DNA from: Clostridia bacterium | GTDB lineage: Bacteria > Bacillota > Clostridia > Christensenellales > Borkfalkiaceae | Reading direction: 5' to 3' | Length of the DNA stretch: 5,912 nt | NCBI GenBank assembly: GCA_017646555.1 | Contig: JAGCMG010000007.1 | Span: 1 to 5,912 of the forward strand | In this document: one piece after another, positions 1-5,085 of the stretch | Position numbering within the stretch: the stretch's first letter is position 1 | How the letters are laid out: the number at the start of each line of letters is the position of its first letter | Translations under genes and position numbers: made by a program | Notes under the pieces: generated by a model | What the model saw: the letters and a program-made list of their open reading frames with translations, nothing else | Told to the model about the DNA's origin: nothing | Database searches by the model: none

Positions 1-1
1 A

Positions 2-121
2 GTTCTTTTAAAAAAGGGCGAAATAGAGTTTATCGGCAAAAATTTATACATAAAAAAGTATGTTGATAAAGATTTGTTCATATCGGGGGAAATAATATCG
101 TTCACGGTGAAAAATGATTAA
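2..121 (+). CDS. yqfC: Sporulation protein YqfC, C-terminal end (5' partial)
   Basis: This is the last 39 codons of a gene that begins before the window. The reading frame is open from position 2 to a TAA at 119-121. The visible tail contains IEFIGKNLYIKKYVDKDLFI followed by SGEIISFTV. This matches the end of the YqfC / YabP-like sporulation family, in which a short beta-rich domain finishes with an 'I.G.NL.IK.Y....I.I.G.I..I.F' pattern. YqfC is a small protein (about 90 residues in Bacillus) made in the mother cell under SigE during sporulation; its exact role is not settled. The stop codon overlaps the start of yqfD by 8 nt, so the two are probably translated together. The assignment rests on the tail motif plus the neighbouring yqfD. 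The start and upstream promoter are not visible. Confidence 0.8.
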   Translation, partial: VLLKKGEIEFIGKNLYIKKYVDKDLFISGEIISFTVKND

Positions 122-1028
122 AAAAATGCGTATTTATAATGGGGAGTTTGTTTTTTATATCAAAGGATATAATCGCGAACGGCTAATTGAAACCTTAAAA
201 AGAGAGGGTATCGCGCTAAAAAGCGTTAAATTTTACCCTGATAATAGGCTTAAATTTACGGTGGGCGCGTTTGCGTATGAAAAAGTTTTTGCAATTATAA
301 ATAAAATGTGTTATAATATTATATCAGTAAGGAAGAAAGGTTTTTTGCGCCTAATAAATTTTATAACCAAAAACTTTGGATTAATAATCGGCGTTTTAAT
401 TTTTACGGTTTCGTCGTTTTATTTATCGGATTTTGTTTTAGGTATGGATTTTAAGGGTGACGCTTTCACTTATTCAGCGCGCATTAGTGAGTATCTAAAC
501 GAACTTGGCGTTAAAAAATACGCGCGATTTTCTTCGCTTGACTTACAGCGATTAGAAGATATCGCACTAATGGAAAACGATTATCTATCGATCATATCGC
601 TAAAAAAGCGTGGGCAAAGAATAATCGTGACGGCATACTTAGCAAAAGATAATAGTAAAGAAGATACTGAAAAACTTTCTTCGCTTTTATCGAAAGTAGA
701 CGGCGTGGTAAAAAGTGTCAAAGCGTATCGAGGCACGCCACTTGTCAGCGTTGGTCAAACGGTTACTAACGGGCAAGTTTTAATCGACGGGTTCGTAACT
801 GTGAACGATAACACGGTCAGCGTTTTAGTTTACGGCGAAGTGGTGGTGGAAACGACCAAAACTTATTTATACTTTACTGAAAAAGAAACTGACGGGGAAT
901 ATTTTATTGCTTTAACGATGGCAAATACGCAAATAGTTGGGGAATATTCCTTTTCAAAAATAAAGGAGATTAGTGGTTTTAGTTATATTGTTACCGTAAA
1001 ATACGATATTACTTTTATCGCAAATTAG
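114..1028 (+). CDS. yqfD: Sporulation protein YqfD, shortened form
   Basis: This is a 304-residue membrane protein of the YqfD family, expressed in the mother cell during sporulation and of unknown biochemical role. A cytoplasmic N-terminal domain (about 1-80) precedes one hydrophobic segment (about 87-106). Next comes a region resembling the POTRA/FtsQ-like part of the family (about 110-180, including EYLNELGVKKY). A hairpin module with DGVVKSV at about 197-203 and GTPLVSVGQTVTNGQVLIDG at 207-226 follows, resembling the 'G..V..GQ.L..G' turn of lipoyl-like barrel-sandwich folds. Family members are usually near 400 residues. Here the C-terminal extracytoplasmic part is about 95 shorter, yet the end (YIVTVKYDIT, 291-300) still resembles the normal C-terminal strand, so the loss appears internal. 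The ATG at 114 overlaps yqfC; GGTGA at 106-110 is only 3 nt away, so coupling or the in-frame ATG at 126 are alternatives. The stop lies 1 nt before pgpH. Confidence 0.87.
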   Translation: MIKKMRIYNGEFVFYIKGYNRERLIETLKREGIALKSVKFYPDNRLKFTVGAFAYEKVFAIINKMCYNIISVRKKGFLRLINFITKNFGLIIGVLIFTVSSFYLSDFVLGMDFKGDAFTYSARISEYLNELGVKKYARFSSLDLQRLEDIALMENDYLSIISLKKRGQRIIVTAYLAKDNSKEDTEKLSSLLSKVDGVVKSVKAYRGTPLVSVGQTVTNGQVLIDGFVTVNDNTVSVLVYGEVVVETTKTYLYFTEKETDGEYFIALTMANTQIVGEYSFSKIKEISGFSYIVTVKYDITFIAN

Positions 1029-1029
1029 T

Positions 1030-2553
1030 ATGAAACAAACAAAAATAGCAAGAATCGATAAACCGATAAGCGCAAGGCAAATTATAAAAGATTTGCTTGT
1101 ATTTGCAATCAATATCGCGGTAATAATCGGCGTATACGTCGGTGGAATTTACCTAAACAGTTTAGGTTCGTCCGACGTTGGCTTTGGCGAATACTTTGCT
1201 GGGAATTTTTCGAACTTTTTACACTTAATTTTATCGCTTATATTATTTGCTACCATTTTAGTGATTTGTCTTTATTACGACGATAAAAATTTCTTCCGTG
1301 AAGAAAAGAATATCGAAATGGTATTCCTTATCATAGAAATCAACCTAATCGTTTGCTATTTGGTTGGCAGGTATGTAAATATATATCTTCGTCCAATGGC
1401 GCTTGCGTCGCTTTTATCGGTGCAATTTTTCGGCAAGCGTTTTGCCGTATATCTTAACCTTATGAGTACGCTTTTAATCTTCTTGATGGATGCGTTCACT
1501 AATAGTGGGATTATCGGGGCAGACCTTTATTCGTCGCTCTTTATCGGTTACTCAACGGGTATACTTTCAATCTACTTTATCGGTGGCGTGTCTGAGCGTT
1601 TTACGGCAATTTGGCGTGGTGCGTTACTTGCCCTTCCTAATCTTTTGTGTTTTACATTTCTTCATAACTTCGATATTTTATCAGATATTCAAGGGCTTGT
1701 ATGTACGCTTATCGCAGGCGAACTTGCAGTAGTTGCTTACCTTTCGCTTTTACCTATTTTCGAATCAATTTTCAAAAAACTTACAGGCTATAAATTGGCT
1801 GAACTTAATCTTCACAGTTCACCGTTAATTAAGAAAATGATTGAAGAAGCGCCGGGGACTTTCAATCACTCAATCGTCGTTGCAAACTTAGCCGAATCTT
1901 GCGCAACTGCAATCGGTGAAGACGCGCTTTTAGCAAGAACCTGCGCTTATTATCACGATATCGGCAAACTTCGCACGCCTGAGTTTTTCAAGGAAAACCA
2001 AGACGAACACAACGCGCACGACGAACTTATGCCTGAACTTTCAGCATCAATTATTAAATCGCACGCAAAAGACGGTTACGAACTTTTAATGAGAAGACGT
2101 TACCCTAAGGAAATAGCCAACGTTTGTTTAGAACACCACGGCACAATGCCAATGCTTTACTTTTACGCTAAGGCTAAAAAACTTACCGATGGTGAAGTAA
2201 AGATTGAACAATACTGTTATCCAGGTCCAAAACCACAAACTAAAATTTCGGCAATATTAATGATAGCCGACAGTTCCGAAGCCGCAATAAGAAGTTTAGA
2301 AACGCGTACGCGTGAGAAGGTATTCCACGCAGTCGATAAAATCATTAGTGATAGAAGAAATTTGGGTCAGTTTGACGAATGCCCTATCACAATGCACGAC
2401 TTGCACGTAATAAGACACGTTATCGTAAACAGTCTTACGGGTATATACCATCAAAGAATTGAATACCCTAAAGTTGATATTACTGGTATCGCAGGCTATA
2501 TGACTGAAACTGAAATAGAAAAAACCGAAGAAGACGACGAAAAAGGAGAATAG
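1030..2553 (+). CDS. pgpH: Membrane HD-domain c-di-AMP phosphodiesterase (PgpH/YqfF family) lacking the extracellular HDED domain
   Basis: This 507-residue 7TM-HD protein is predicted to hydrolyse the second messenger c-di-AMP to pApA at the cytoplasmic face of the membrane. Residues about 17-250 carry about seven or eight hydrophobic segments. The catalytic HD domain covers about 270-480. All expected metal ligands are present: H280 (in EAPGTFNHS), H309 and D310 (YYHDIGK), H345 (SHAKDG), H369 and H370 (EHHGTM) and D414 (ADSSEAA). The family signatures PGPKPQTK (398-405), GQFDEC (446-451) and GIYHQRIEYP are also there. Canonical PgpH is about 700 residues, with a roughly 200-residue extracellular 7TMR-HDED domain after the first helix. 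Here only a loop of about 20 residues (about 43-62) separates helices one and two, so the sensor is absent while catalysis looks intact. The C-terminus is acidic (TEEDDEKGE). No ribosome binding site is visible at ATG 1030, 1 nt after the yqfD stop, which suggests coupled translation. In the usual order phoH precedes this gene; here it does not. Confidence 0.93.
   Translation: MKQTKIARIDKPISARQIIKDLLVFAINIAVIIGVYVGGIYLNSLGSSDVGFGEYFAGNFSNFLHLILSLILFATILVICLYYDDKNFFREEKNIEMVFLIIEINLIVCYLVGRYVNIYLRPMALASLLSVQFFGKRFAVYLNLMSTLLIFLMDAFTNSGIIGADLYSSLFIGYSTGILSIYFIGGVSERFTAIWRGALLALPNLLCFTFLHNFDILSDIQGLVCTLIAGELAVVAYLSLLPIFESIFKKLTGYKLAELNLHSSPLIKKMIEEAPGTFNHSIVVANLAESCATAIGEDALLARTCAYYHDIGKLRTPEFFKENQDEHNAHDELMPELSASIIKSHAKDGYELLMRRRYPKEIANVCLEHHGTMPMLYFYAKAKKLTDGEVKIEQYCYPGPKPQTKISAILMIADSSEAAIRSLETRTREKVFHAVDKIISDRRNLGQFDECPITMHDLHVIRHVIVNSLTGIYHQRIEYPKVDITGIAGYMTETEIEKTEEDDEKGE
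2544..2548 (+). promoter_or_regulatory. Ribosome binding site that fixes the GTG start of ybeY
   Basis: AGGAG lies inside the last codons of pgpH, 7 nt before the GTG at 2556. No ATG is available near the N-terminus of the ybeY frame, and the protein begins where the family normally does. This site therefore supports GTG as the true start. Confidence 0.85.
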
Positions 2554-2555
2554 AA

Positions 2556-3032
2556 GTGTTTTTCAAAAAATCGCTTAAAATAGAGTGTGACGGAAATATT
2601 CGTTATAAAAAAATAGCCGACGCAGTTTATCGCGAACTTGGTCAAACGGACAACCTTTTAGCAGAAATAGTTTTTTCGACGGAAGAAGAAATTTTACTTC
2701 TTAATAACGAACACCGTTCGGTAGATAAAATCACTGATGTTTTATCGTTTCCAACGCTTGACGGAATTAGAGGCAAGGTGTTAAACTCTGCTGACTATCC
2801 TTATTCGTTCGACGGAAAAAGATTACATATCGGCAGTATAGCGATTTGCGCAAAGCAAGCGTCAAGACAAGCGCTTGAATACGGCAATACCGAAGAACGC
2901 GAGGCTACGTATCTTGCCGTTCACGGACTTTTACACTTATTCGGCTATGACCACGAAACGGAAGAAGATAAAAAACAAATGCGCGAAATAGAAAAGAGAA
3001 TTATGTCAGCGCTCAATATGGGGGACAACTAA
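2556..3032 (+). CDS. ybeY: Endoribonuclease YbeY (rRNA maturation, UPF0054)
   Basis: This is a 158-residue, single-domain, zinc-dependent endoribonuclease required in many bacteria for 16S rRNA 3'-end maturation and 70S quality control. The metal-binding signature is complete: H123, H127 and H133 in HGLLHLFGYDH. The upstream family block LLNNEHRSVDKITDVLSFP (48-66) contains the conserved Arg (R54) and the DVLSFP strand. The block normally read as 'LGDI.I' appears as IGSIAIC (92-98), with Ser94 where the family usually has Asp. Length is normal for the family. The start is GTG, with a strong AGGAG 7 nt upstream. The stop overlaps the era ATG by one base (TAATG), so the two ribosome-maturation proteins are probably made together. 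The usual neighbours dgkA and cdd are missing between ybeY and era. Identification is secure. Confidence 0.95.
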   Translation: MFFKKSLKIECDGNIRYKKIADAVYRELGQTDNLLAEIVFSTEEEILLLNNEHRSVDKITDVLSFPTLDGIRGKVLNSADYPYSFDGKRLHIGSIAICAKQASRQALEYGNTEEREATYLAVHGLLHLFGYDHETEEDKKQMREIEKRIMSALNMGDN

Positions 3033-3922
3033 TGAAATCAGGAACGGTTGCCGTAATAGGTAGGGCAAACGCCGGTAAATCCACTCTTATAAACGTTTTG
3101 GTCGGCGAAAAAGTTTCTATCGTTTCGCCAAAACCACAAACCACACGCGATAGGATTTTAGGTATTTTAACTGAAAAGGACTATCAAATCGTGTTTGCCG
3201 ATACCCCAGGTCTATATAAAGCCGACGGCGCGCTTAACCGTTTTATGCAAAGGACGGCTGACGGCACGGCTAAAGAAGTCGATTTAATACTTTTTGTTAT
3301 CGACGGGCACGCAGGCTTAAAAAGCGAAGATTTAGCAATCTTAAAAGGCTATGCCGATAGATTTAAAAATATAGTTGCAGTAATGACTAAAACCGATATT
3401 ATGCCCGATAGCGAAATTCCTATGGAATTAGTTAAATTTTCGGAAATCGGGGTAGACGTAGTGCCGGTTTCTGCAAGAAAAGGTAAAAATTTAAAAGAAC
3501 TTATCAAGGTTATTTTAGCAAAACTTCCAGAAGGCGAAAAACTCTTTACGCAAGATATAATTTCCGACCGTTCCGAACGCTTTATGATAAGCGAAATTAT
3601 GCGTGAAAAAATACTTTTAAAATTCGATAAAGAAATTCCACACGGCGTTGCCATTTTAGTAAACGAATTTAAAAAACGCCCGACTGGTAATTTATACGAT
3701 ATTAGCATTGATATCGTGTGCGAAAAACCTGCGCATAAAGCAATTTTAATCGGTAAACAAGGCTCGGCGATTAGAGAAGTTTCTTCTTTTGCAAGAGAAG
3801 ATATGGAAAAGTTCTTATCGGCAAAAGTTTTCTTAACCACCTACGTAAAGGTTAAAGAAGACTGGCGAAATTCTGAATCGCTTTTAAGGGAATACGGGTA
3901 TTCGCAAAAAGATTACGAATAA
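3032..3922 (+). CDS. era: GTPase Era, 30S ribosome assembly
   Basis: This 296-residue protein is a full-length Era: an N-terminal TrmE-Era-EngA-like GTPase domain (about 1-170) and a C-terminal KH domain (about 200-285) that in the family binds the 3' end of 16S rRNA. Motifs are G1 GRANAGKST (10-18), G2 PQTTRDR (35-41), G3 DTPG (57-60), G4 TKTD (119-122) and G5 VSARKGKN (146-153). The KH loop is IGKQGSAIRE (240-249), followed by the family's YVKVKEDWRN (271-280). Two deviations stand out: A12 and A14 in the P-loop where GRPNVGKS is usual, and Thr119 replacing the usual Asn of NKxD. Both are tolerated in other P-loop GTPases, so activity is expected. The ATG shares its A with the ybeY stop. 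GGGGGA at 3020-3025 can serve as ribosome binding site with 6 nt spacing. Confidence 0.97.
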   Translation: MKSGTVAVIGRANAGKSTLINVLVGEKVSIVSPKPQTTRDRILGILTEKDYQIVFADTPGLYKADGALNRFMQRTADGTAKEVDLILFVIDGHAGLKSEDLAILKGYADRFKNIVAVMTKTDIMPDSEIPMELVKFSEIGVDVVPVSARKGKNLKELIKVILAKLPEGEKLFTQDIISDRSERFMISEIMREKILLKFDKEIPHGVAILVNEFKKRPTGNLYDISIDIVCEKPAHKAILIGKQGSAIREVSSFAREDMEKFLSAKVFLTTYVKVKEDWRNSESLLREYGYSQKDYE

Positions 3923-3958
3923 AGGAATTAAAAAGTTTATATTGCCCACGCTAATAGT

Positions 3959-3964
3959 GGAGGG
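3959..3964 (+). promoter_or_regulatory. Ribosome binding site of the yqzL-like gene, possibly within a hairpin
   Basis: GGAGGG lies 3 nt before the ATG at 3968. The preceding bases can pair with it: CCAC at 3946-3949 with GTGG at 3957-3960, or GCCC at 3944-3947 with GGGC at 3962-3965. Either pairing would mask the site. This is the only real intergenic gap (45 nt) inside the operon. No in-frame ATG, GTG or TTG lies between the upstream stop at 3929 and 3968, so the site sets the start. Confidence 0.6.
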
Positions 3965-3967
3965 CTT

Positions 3968-4087
3968 ATGAAAAAAGATAATCCAACCGATTACGGCGAA
4001 ATTAAAGACGCCGTTTGGAAAATGTTTGAAAAAACCGGCGAAATAGGGTACTATAACCTATACAAAACTTTGTCGGATGAAGAGTAA
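3968..4087 (+). CDS. yqzL: YqzL-like small protein
   Basis: This is a 39-residue gene between era and recO, easily missed because of its size. The core, AVWKMFEKTGEIGYYNLYKT (15-34), fits the YqzL-like family, whose hallmark is a 'W..F..TG.i..YLlYk' pattern. YqzL proteins are about 45 residues, have no known function, and are found at this same position between era and recO in Bacilli and Clostridia. Residues 1-14 are charged and polar (KKDNPTDYGE) and the tail is acidic (SDEE). There is no signal peptide, membrane segment or cysteine motif. Translation starts after GGAGGG, and the stop overlaps the recO ATG by one base (TAATG). Coupled synthesis with RecO is therefore likely, which is the only hint at its job. 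Both the family motif and synteny support the call. Confidence 0.85.
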   Translation: MKKDNPTDYGEIKDAVWKMFEKTGEIGYYNLYKTLSDEE

Positions 4088-4821
4088 TGGAAAAAAAGTT
4101 AAACGCAATAGTCGTTAAAGCCGTAAATTACGGCGAAAACGATAAAATTCTAACCTTATTTTCGCTGGAAGAAGGTTTGATTTCAGCAAGAATAAAGGGT
4201 GTAAAAAAGGCGGGAGCAAAACTAAAATTTGCATCCGAGCCTTTTTGTTTTGCAGAATTTATTTTATCTTCTTCTGGCGATAAAAACACCGTGATAGGCG
4301 CGTCAATGTACGAAGGCTTTTATTCGATTAGAGAAAGCGTTGAAAGTTTTTACGCAGGCGCTTGCGTGCTTGAATTTTTATCCAAATTTGCGCTAATTAA
4401 AGAGCCTAATGCCGAACTATTCGACACGGCTATAAACACTCTTAAAGAACTTGTTTTCACAAATGAAAATAAGTATTTTTCATTACTAATATTCTTTGTT
4501 AAATCATTAAAAAACACGGGTTACGCGCTCACTTTATCGGGGTGTCAGCATTGTGGTGAAGAAATAAAAACACGCGCGTTTTTCGACGCAAATACGGGTG
4601 CTTTTTTGTGCCCCGACTGCGTGTTAGAAAACGCTATTGAAGTCAGCGTTAAAACCTACGCGTTAATAAAAAAAGCGCTTAACGAAGAGTATGAATTTGC
4701 TTTAGACGAAGATTTATTTACCGATTTTTACTTAAAACGCGCTCTTAAATTTATTGCTTTTTATATCGAAGATAAAACGGAAGAAAAGATAAAAGCGCTG
4801 TCAGATTTACTAACGCTATGA
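4087..4821 (+). CDS. recO: DNA repair protein RecO
   Basis: This 244-residue recombination mediator is expected to act with RecR (and RecF) to load RecA onto SSB-coated single-stranded DNA and to anneal strands. The N-terminal OB-fold domain (about 1-80) begins with the family pattern NAIVVKAVNYGENDKILTLF (6-25), followed by GLISARIKGVKK (30-41). A helical domain follows. A four-cysteine zinc site is present: CQHC (153-156) and CPDC (175-178), with the family's 'FD...G.F.C' spacing (FFDANTGAFLC, 165-175). This Cys4 site is typical of Gram-positive RecO. Length is normal. The start codon shares a base with the yqzL-like stop, and there is only a weak purine-rich stretch (GATGAAGAG) upstream, so coupling is likely. 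It is the last gene of the operon, with a terminator 10 nt downstream. The glyQ/glyS genes that often follow recO in Firmicutes are not here. Confidence 0.94.
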   Translation: MEKKLNAIVVKAVNYGENDKILTLFSLEEGLISARIKGVKKAGAKLKFASEPFCFAEFILSSSGDKNTVIGASMYEGFYSIRESVESFYAGACVLEFLSKFALIKEPNAELFDTAINTLKELVFTNENKYFSLLIFFVKSLKNTGYALTLSGCQHCGEEIKTRAFFDANTGAFLCPDCVLENAIEVSVKTYALIKKALNEEYEFALDEDLFTDFYLKRALKFIAFYIEDKTEEKIKALSDLLTL

Positions 4822-4831
4822 TTTTTTAATT

Positions 4832-4866
4832 AAAGAACGCACGGAGCGTTCTTTTTTATTTTTTTA
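4832..4866 (+). terminator. Rho-independent terminator after recO
   Basis: A perfect 9-bp stem, AAAGAACGC (4832-4840) with GCGTTCTTT (4846-4854), encloses the loop ACGGA. It runs into a T-rich tail to 4865 broken by a single A at 4858. It sits 10 nt after the recO stop and separates the operon from ppdK. The other strand lacks a comparable T tract, so it works mainly in the + direction. Confidence 0.92.
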
Positions 4867-4867
4867 T

Positions 4868-4908
4868 GGTTTTGGTTGTGTTTCGCACTACCGTTATGCG
4901 TTAAAACC
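4868..4908. repeat. Nested imperfect inverted repeat downstream of the terminator
   Basis: GGTTTT (4868-4873) is complementary to AAAACC (4903-4908). Inside it, CGCA (4884-4887) pairs with TGCG (4897-4900) around a 9-nt loop. The internal side is unequal, so the structure would be a bulged hairpin. There is no T tract directly after it. It may be a folded remnant, an intergenic repeat or chance; no known RNA family is recognised. Confidence 0.35.
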
Positions 4909-4949
4909 TGCCAAAAATGACTTTTTTTCGTAAAAAAGGCAAAGAAGAA

Positions 4950-5021
4950 ATATAAAATTAAATAAAAAATATTTTAAACATTATTAAAACGCTTGATTAA
5001 AATTTTCAAATGATGTAGAAT
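4950..5021 (+). promoter_or_regulatory. Sigma-A-type promoter of ppdK with AT-rich upstream block
   Basis: TTGATT (4993-4998) and TAGAAT (5016-5021) are separated by 17 nt, the optimal spacing for the housekeeping sigma factor. Each differs from consensus by one or two bases. An A/T-only run (about 4950-4978) and more AT-rich sequence up to 4990 lie just upstream and could act as an UP element. Transcription would start near 5028, giving a leader of about 58 nt before ppdK. Confidence 0.7.
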
Positions 5022-5029
5022 ATTCACGA

Positions 5030-5047
5030 TACTTAATTTATTAAGTA
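5030..5047. promoter_or_regulatory. Operator-like palindrome at the ppdK transcription start
   Basis: TACTTAATTTATTAAGTA is a perfect inverted repeat: 8-bp arms (5030-5037 and 5040-5047) around a 2-bp centre. It begins about where the promoter at 4993-5021 should start transcription. It is the right size for a dimeric repressor site, and in RNA it could form a 7-bp AU-rich hairpin with a UUUA loop at the very 5' end. No binding protein can be named. It does not resemble a CcpA cre site. Confidence 0.5.
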
Positions 5048-5057
5048 ATTTACGCTG

Positions 5058-5063
5058 TATAAT
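5058..5063 (+). promoter_or_regulatory. Possible second -10 element upstream of ppdK
   Basis: A perfect TATAAT lies 22 nt before the ppdK ATG. The sequence 17 nt upstream (AATTTA, 5035-5040) is a poor -35 and falls within the palindrome. Initiation would fall near 5070, at the ribosome binding site, leaving a leader of only about 16 nt. A secondary or regulated start is possible, but the upstream promoter is the better candidate. Confidence 0.3.
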
Positions 5064-5070
5064 AAATTTC

Positions 5071-5076
5071 AAGGAG
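5071..5076 (+). promoter_or_regulatory. Strong ribosome binding site of ppdK
   Basis: AAGGAG is 9 nt before the ATG at 5086. It supports that start, which also matches the normal N-terminus of the family. Confidence 0.85.
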
Positions 5077-5085
5077 AAATTGAGA

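Noticed and set aside
1490..1732. 80-codon + strand frame inside pgpH
   Set aside because: It lies within the membrane region of pgpH in another frame. Its hydrophobicity comes from the T-rich codons of the real gene, and no homology is recognisable.
3349..3840. Long open frame on the minus strand (163 codons) inside era
   Set aside because: It lies wholly opposite a secure Era, has low-complexity Ser/Ile-rich translation, no family motif and no ribosome binding site evidence.
3942..3970. TTGCCC with CTTATG 17 nt downstream as an internal promoter before yqzL
   Set aside because: The -10 is poor and would overlap the ATG, leaving no leader. The spacing alone is not enough.
3942..3971. Nine-codon TTG-start frame overlapping the yqzL-like ATG as a possible leader peptide
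   Set aside because: The nearest AGGAA is about 15 nt upstream, too far for efficient initiation, and the peptide has no regulatory codon run.
4866..4904. Twelve-residue ATG frame just after the terminator
   Set aside because: It starts in the terminator T tract without a ribosome binding site and is too short to judge. It is more likely part of a noncoding structured segment.
4921..4938. CTTTTTT/AAAAAAG hairpin as a second terminator
   Set aside because: The stem is almost entirely A:T with a single G:C pair, and no T tract follows the 3' arm, so it is not a convincing terminator.
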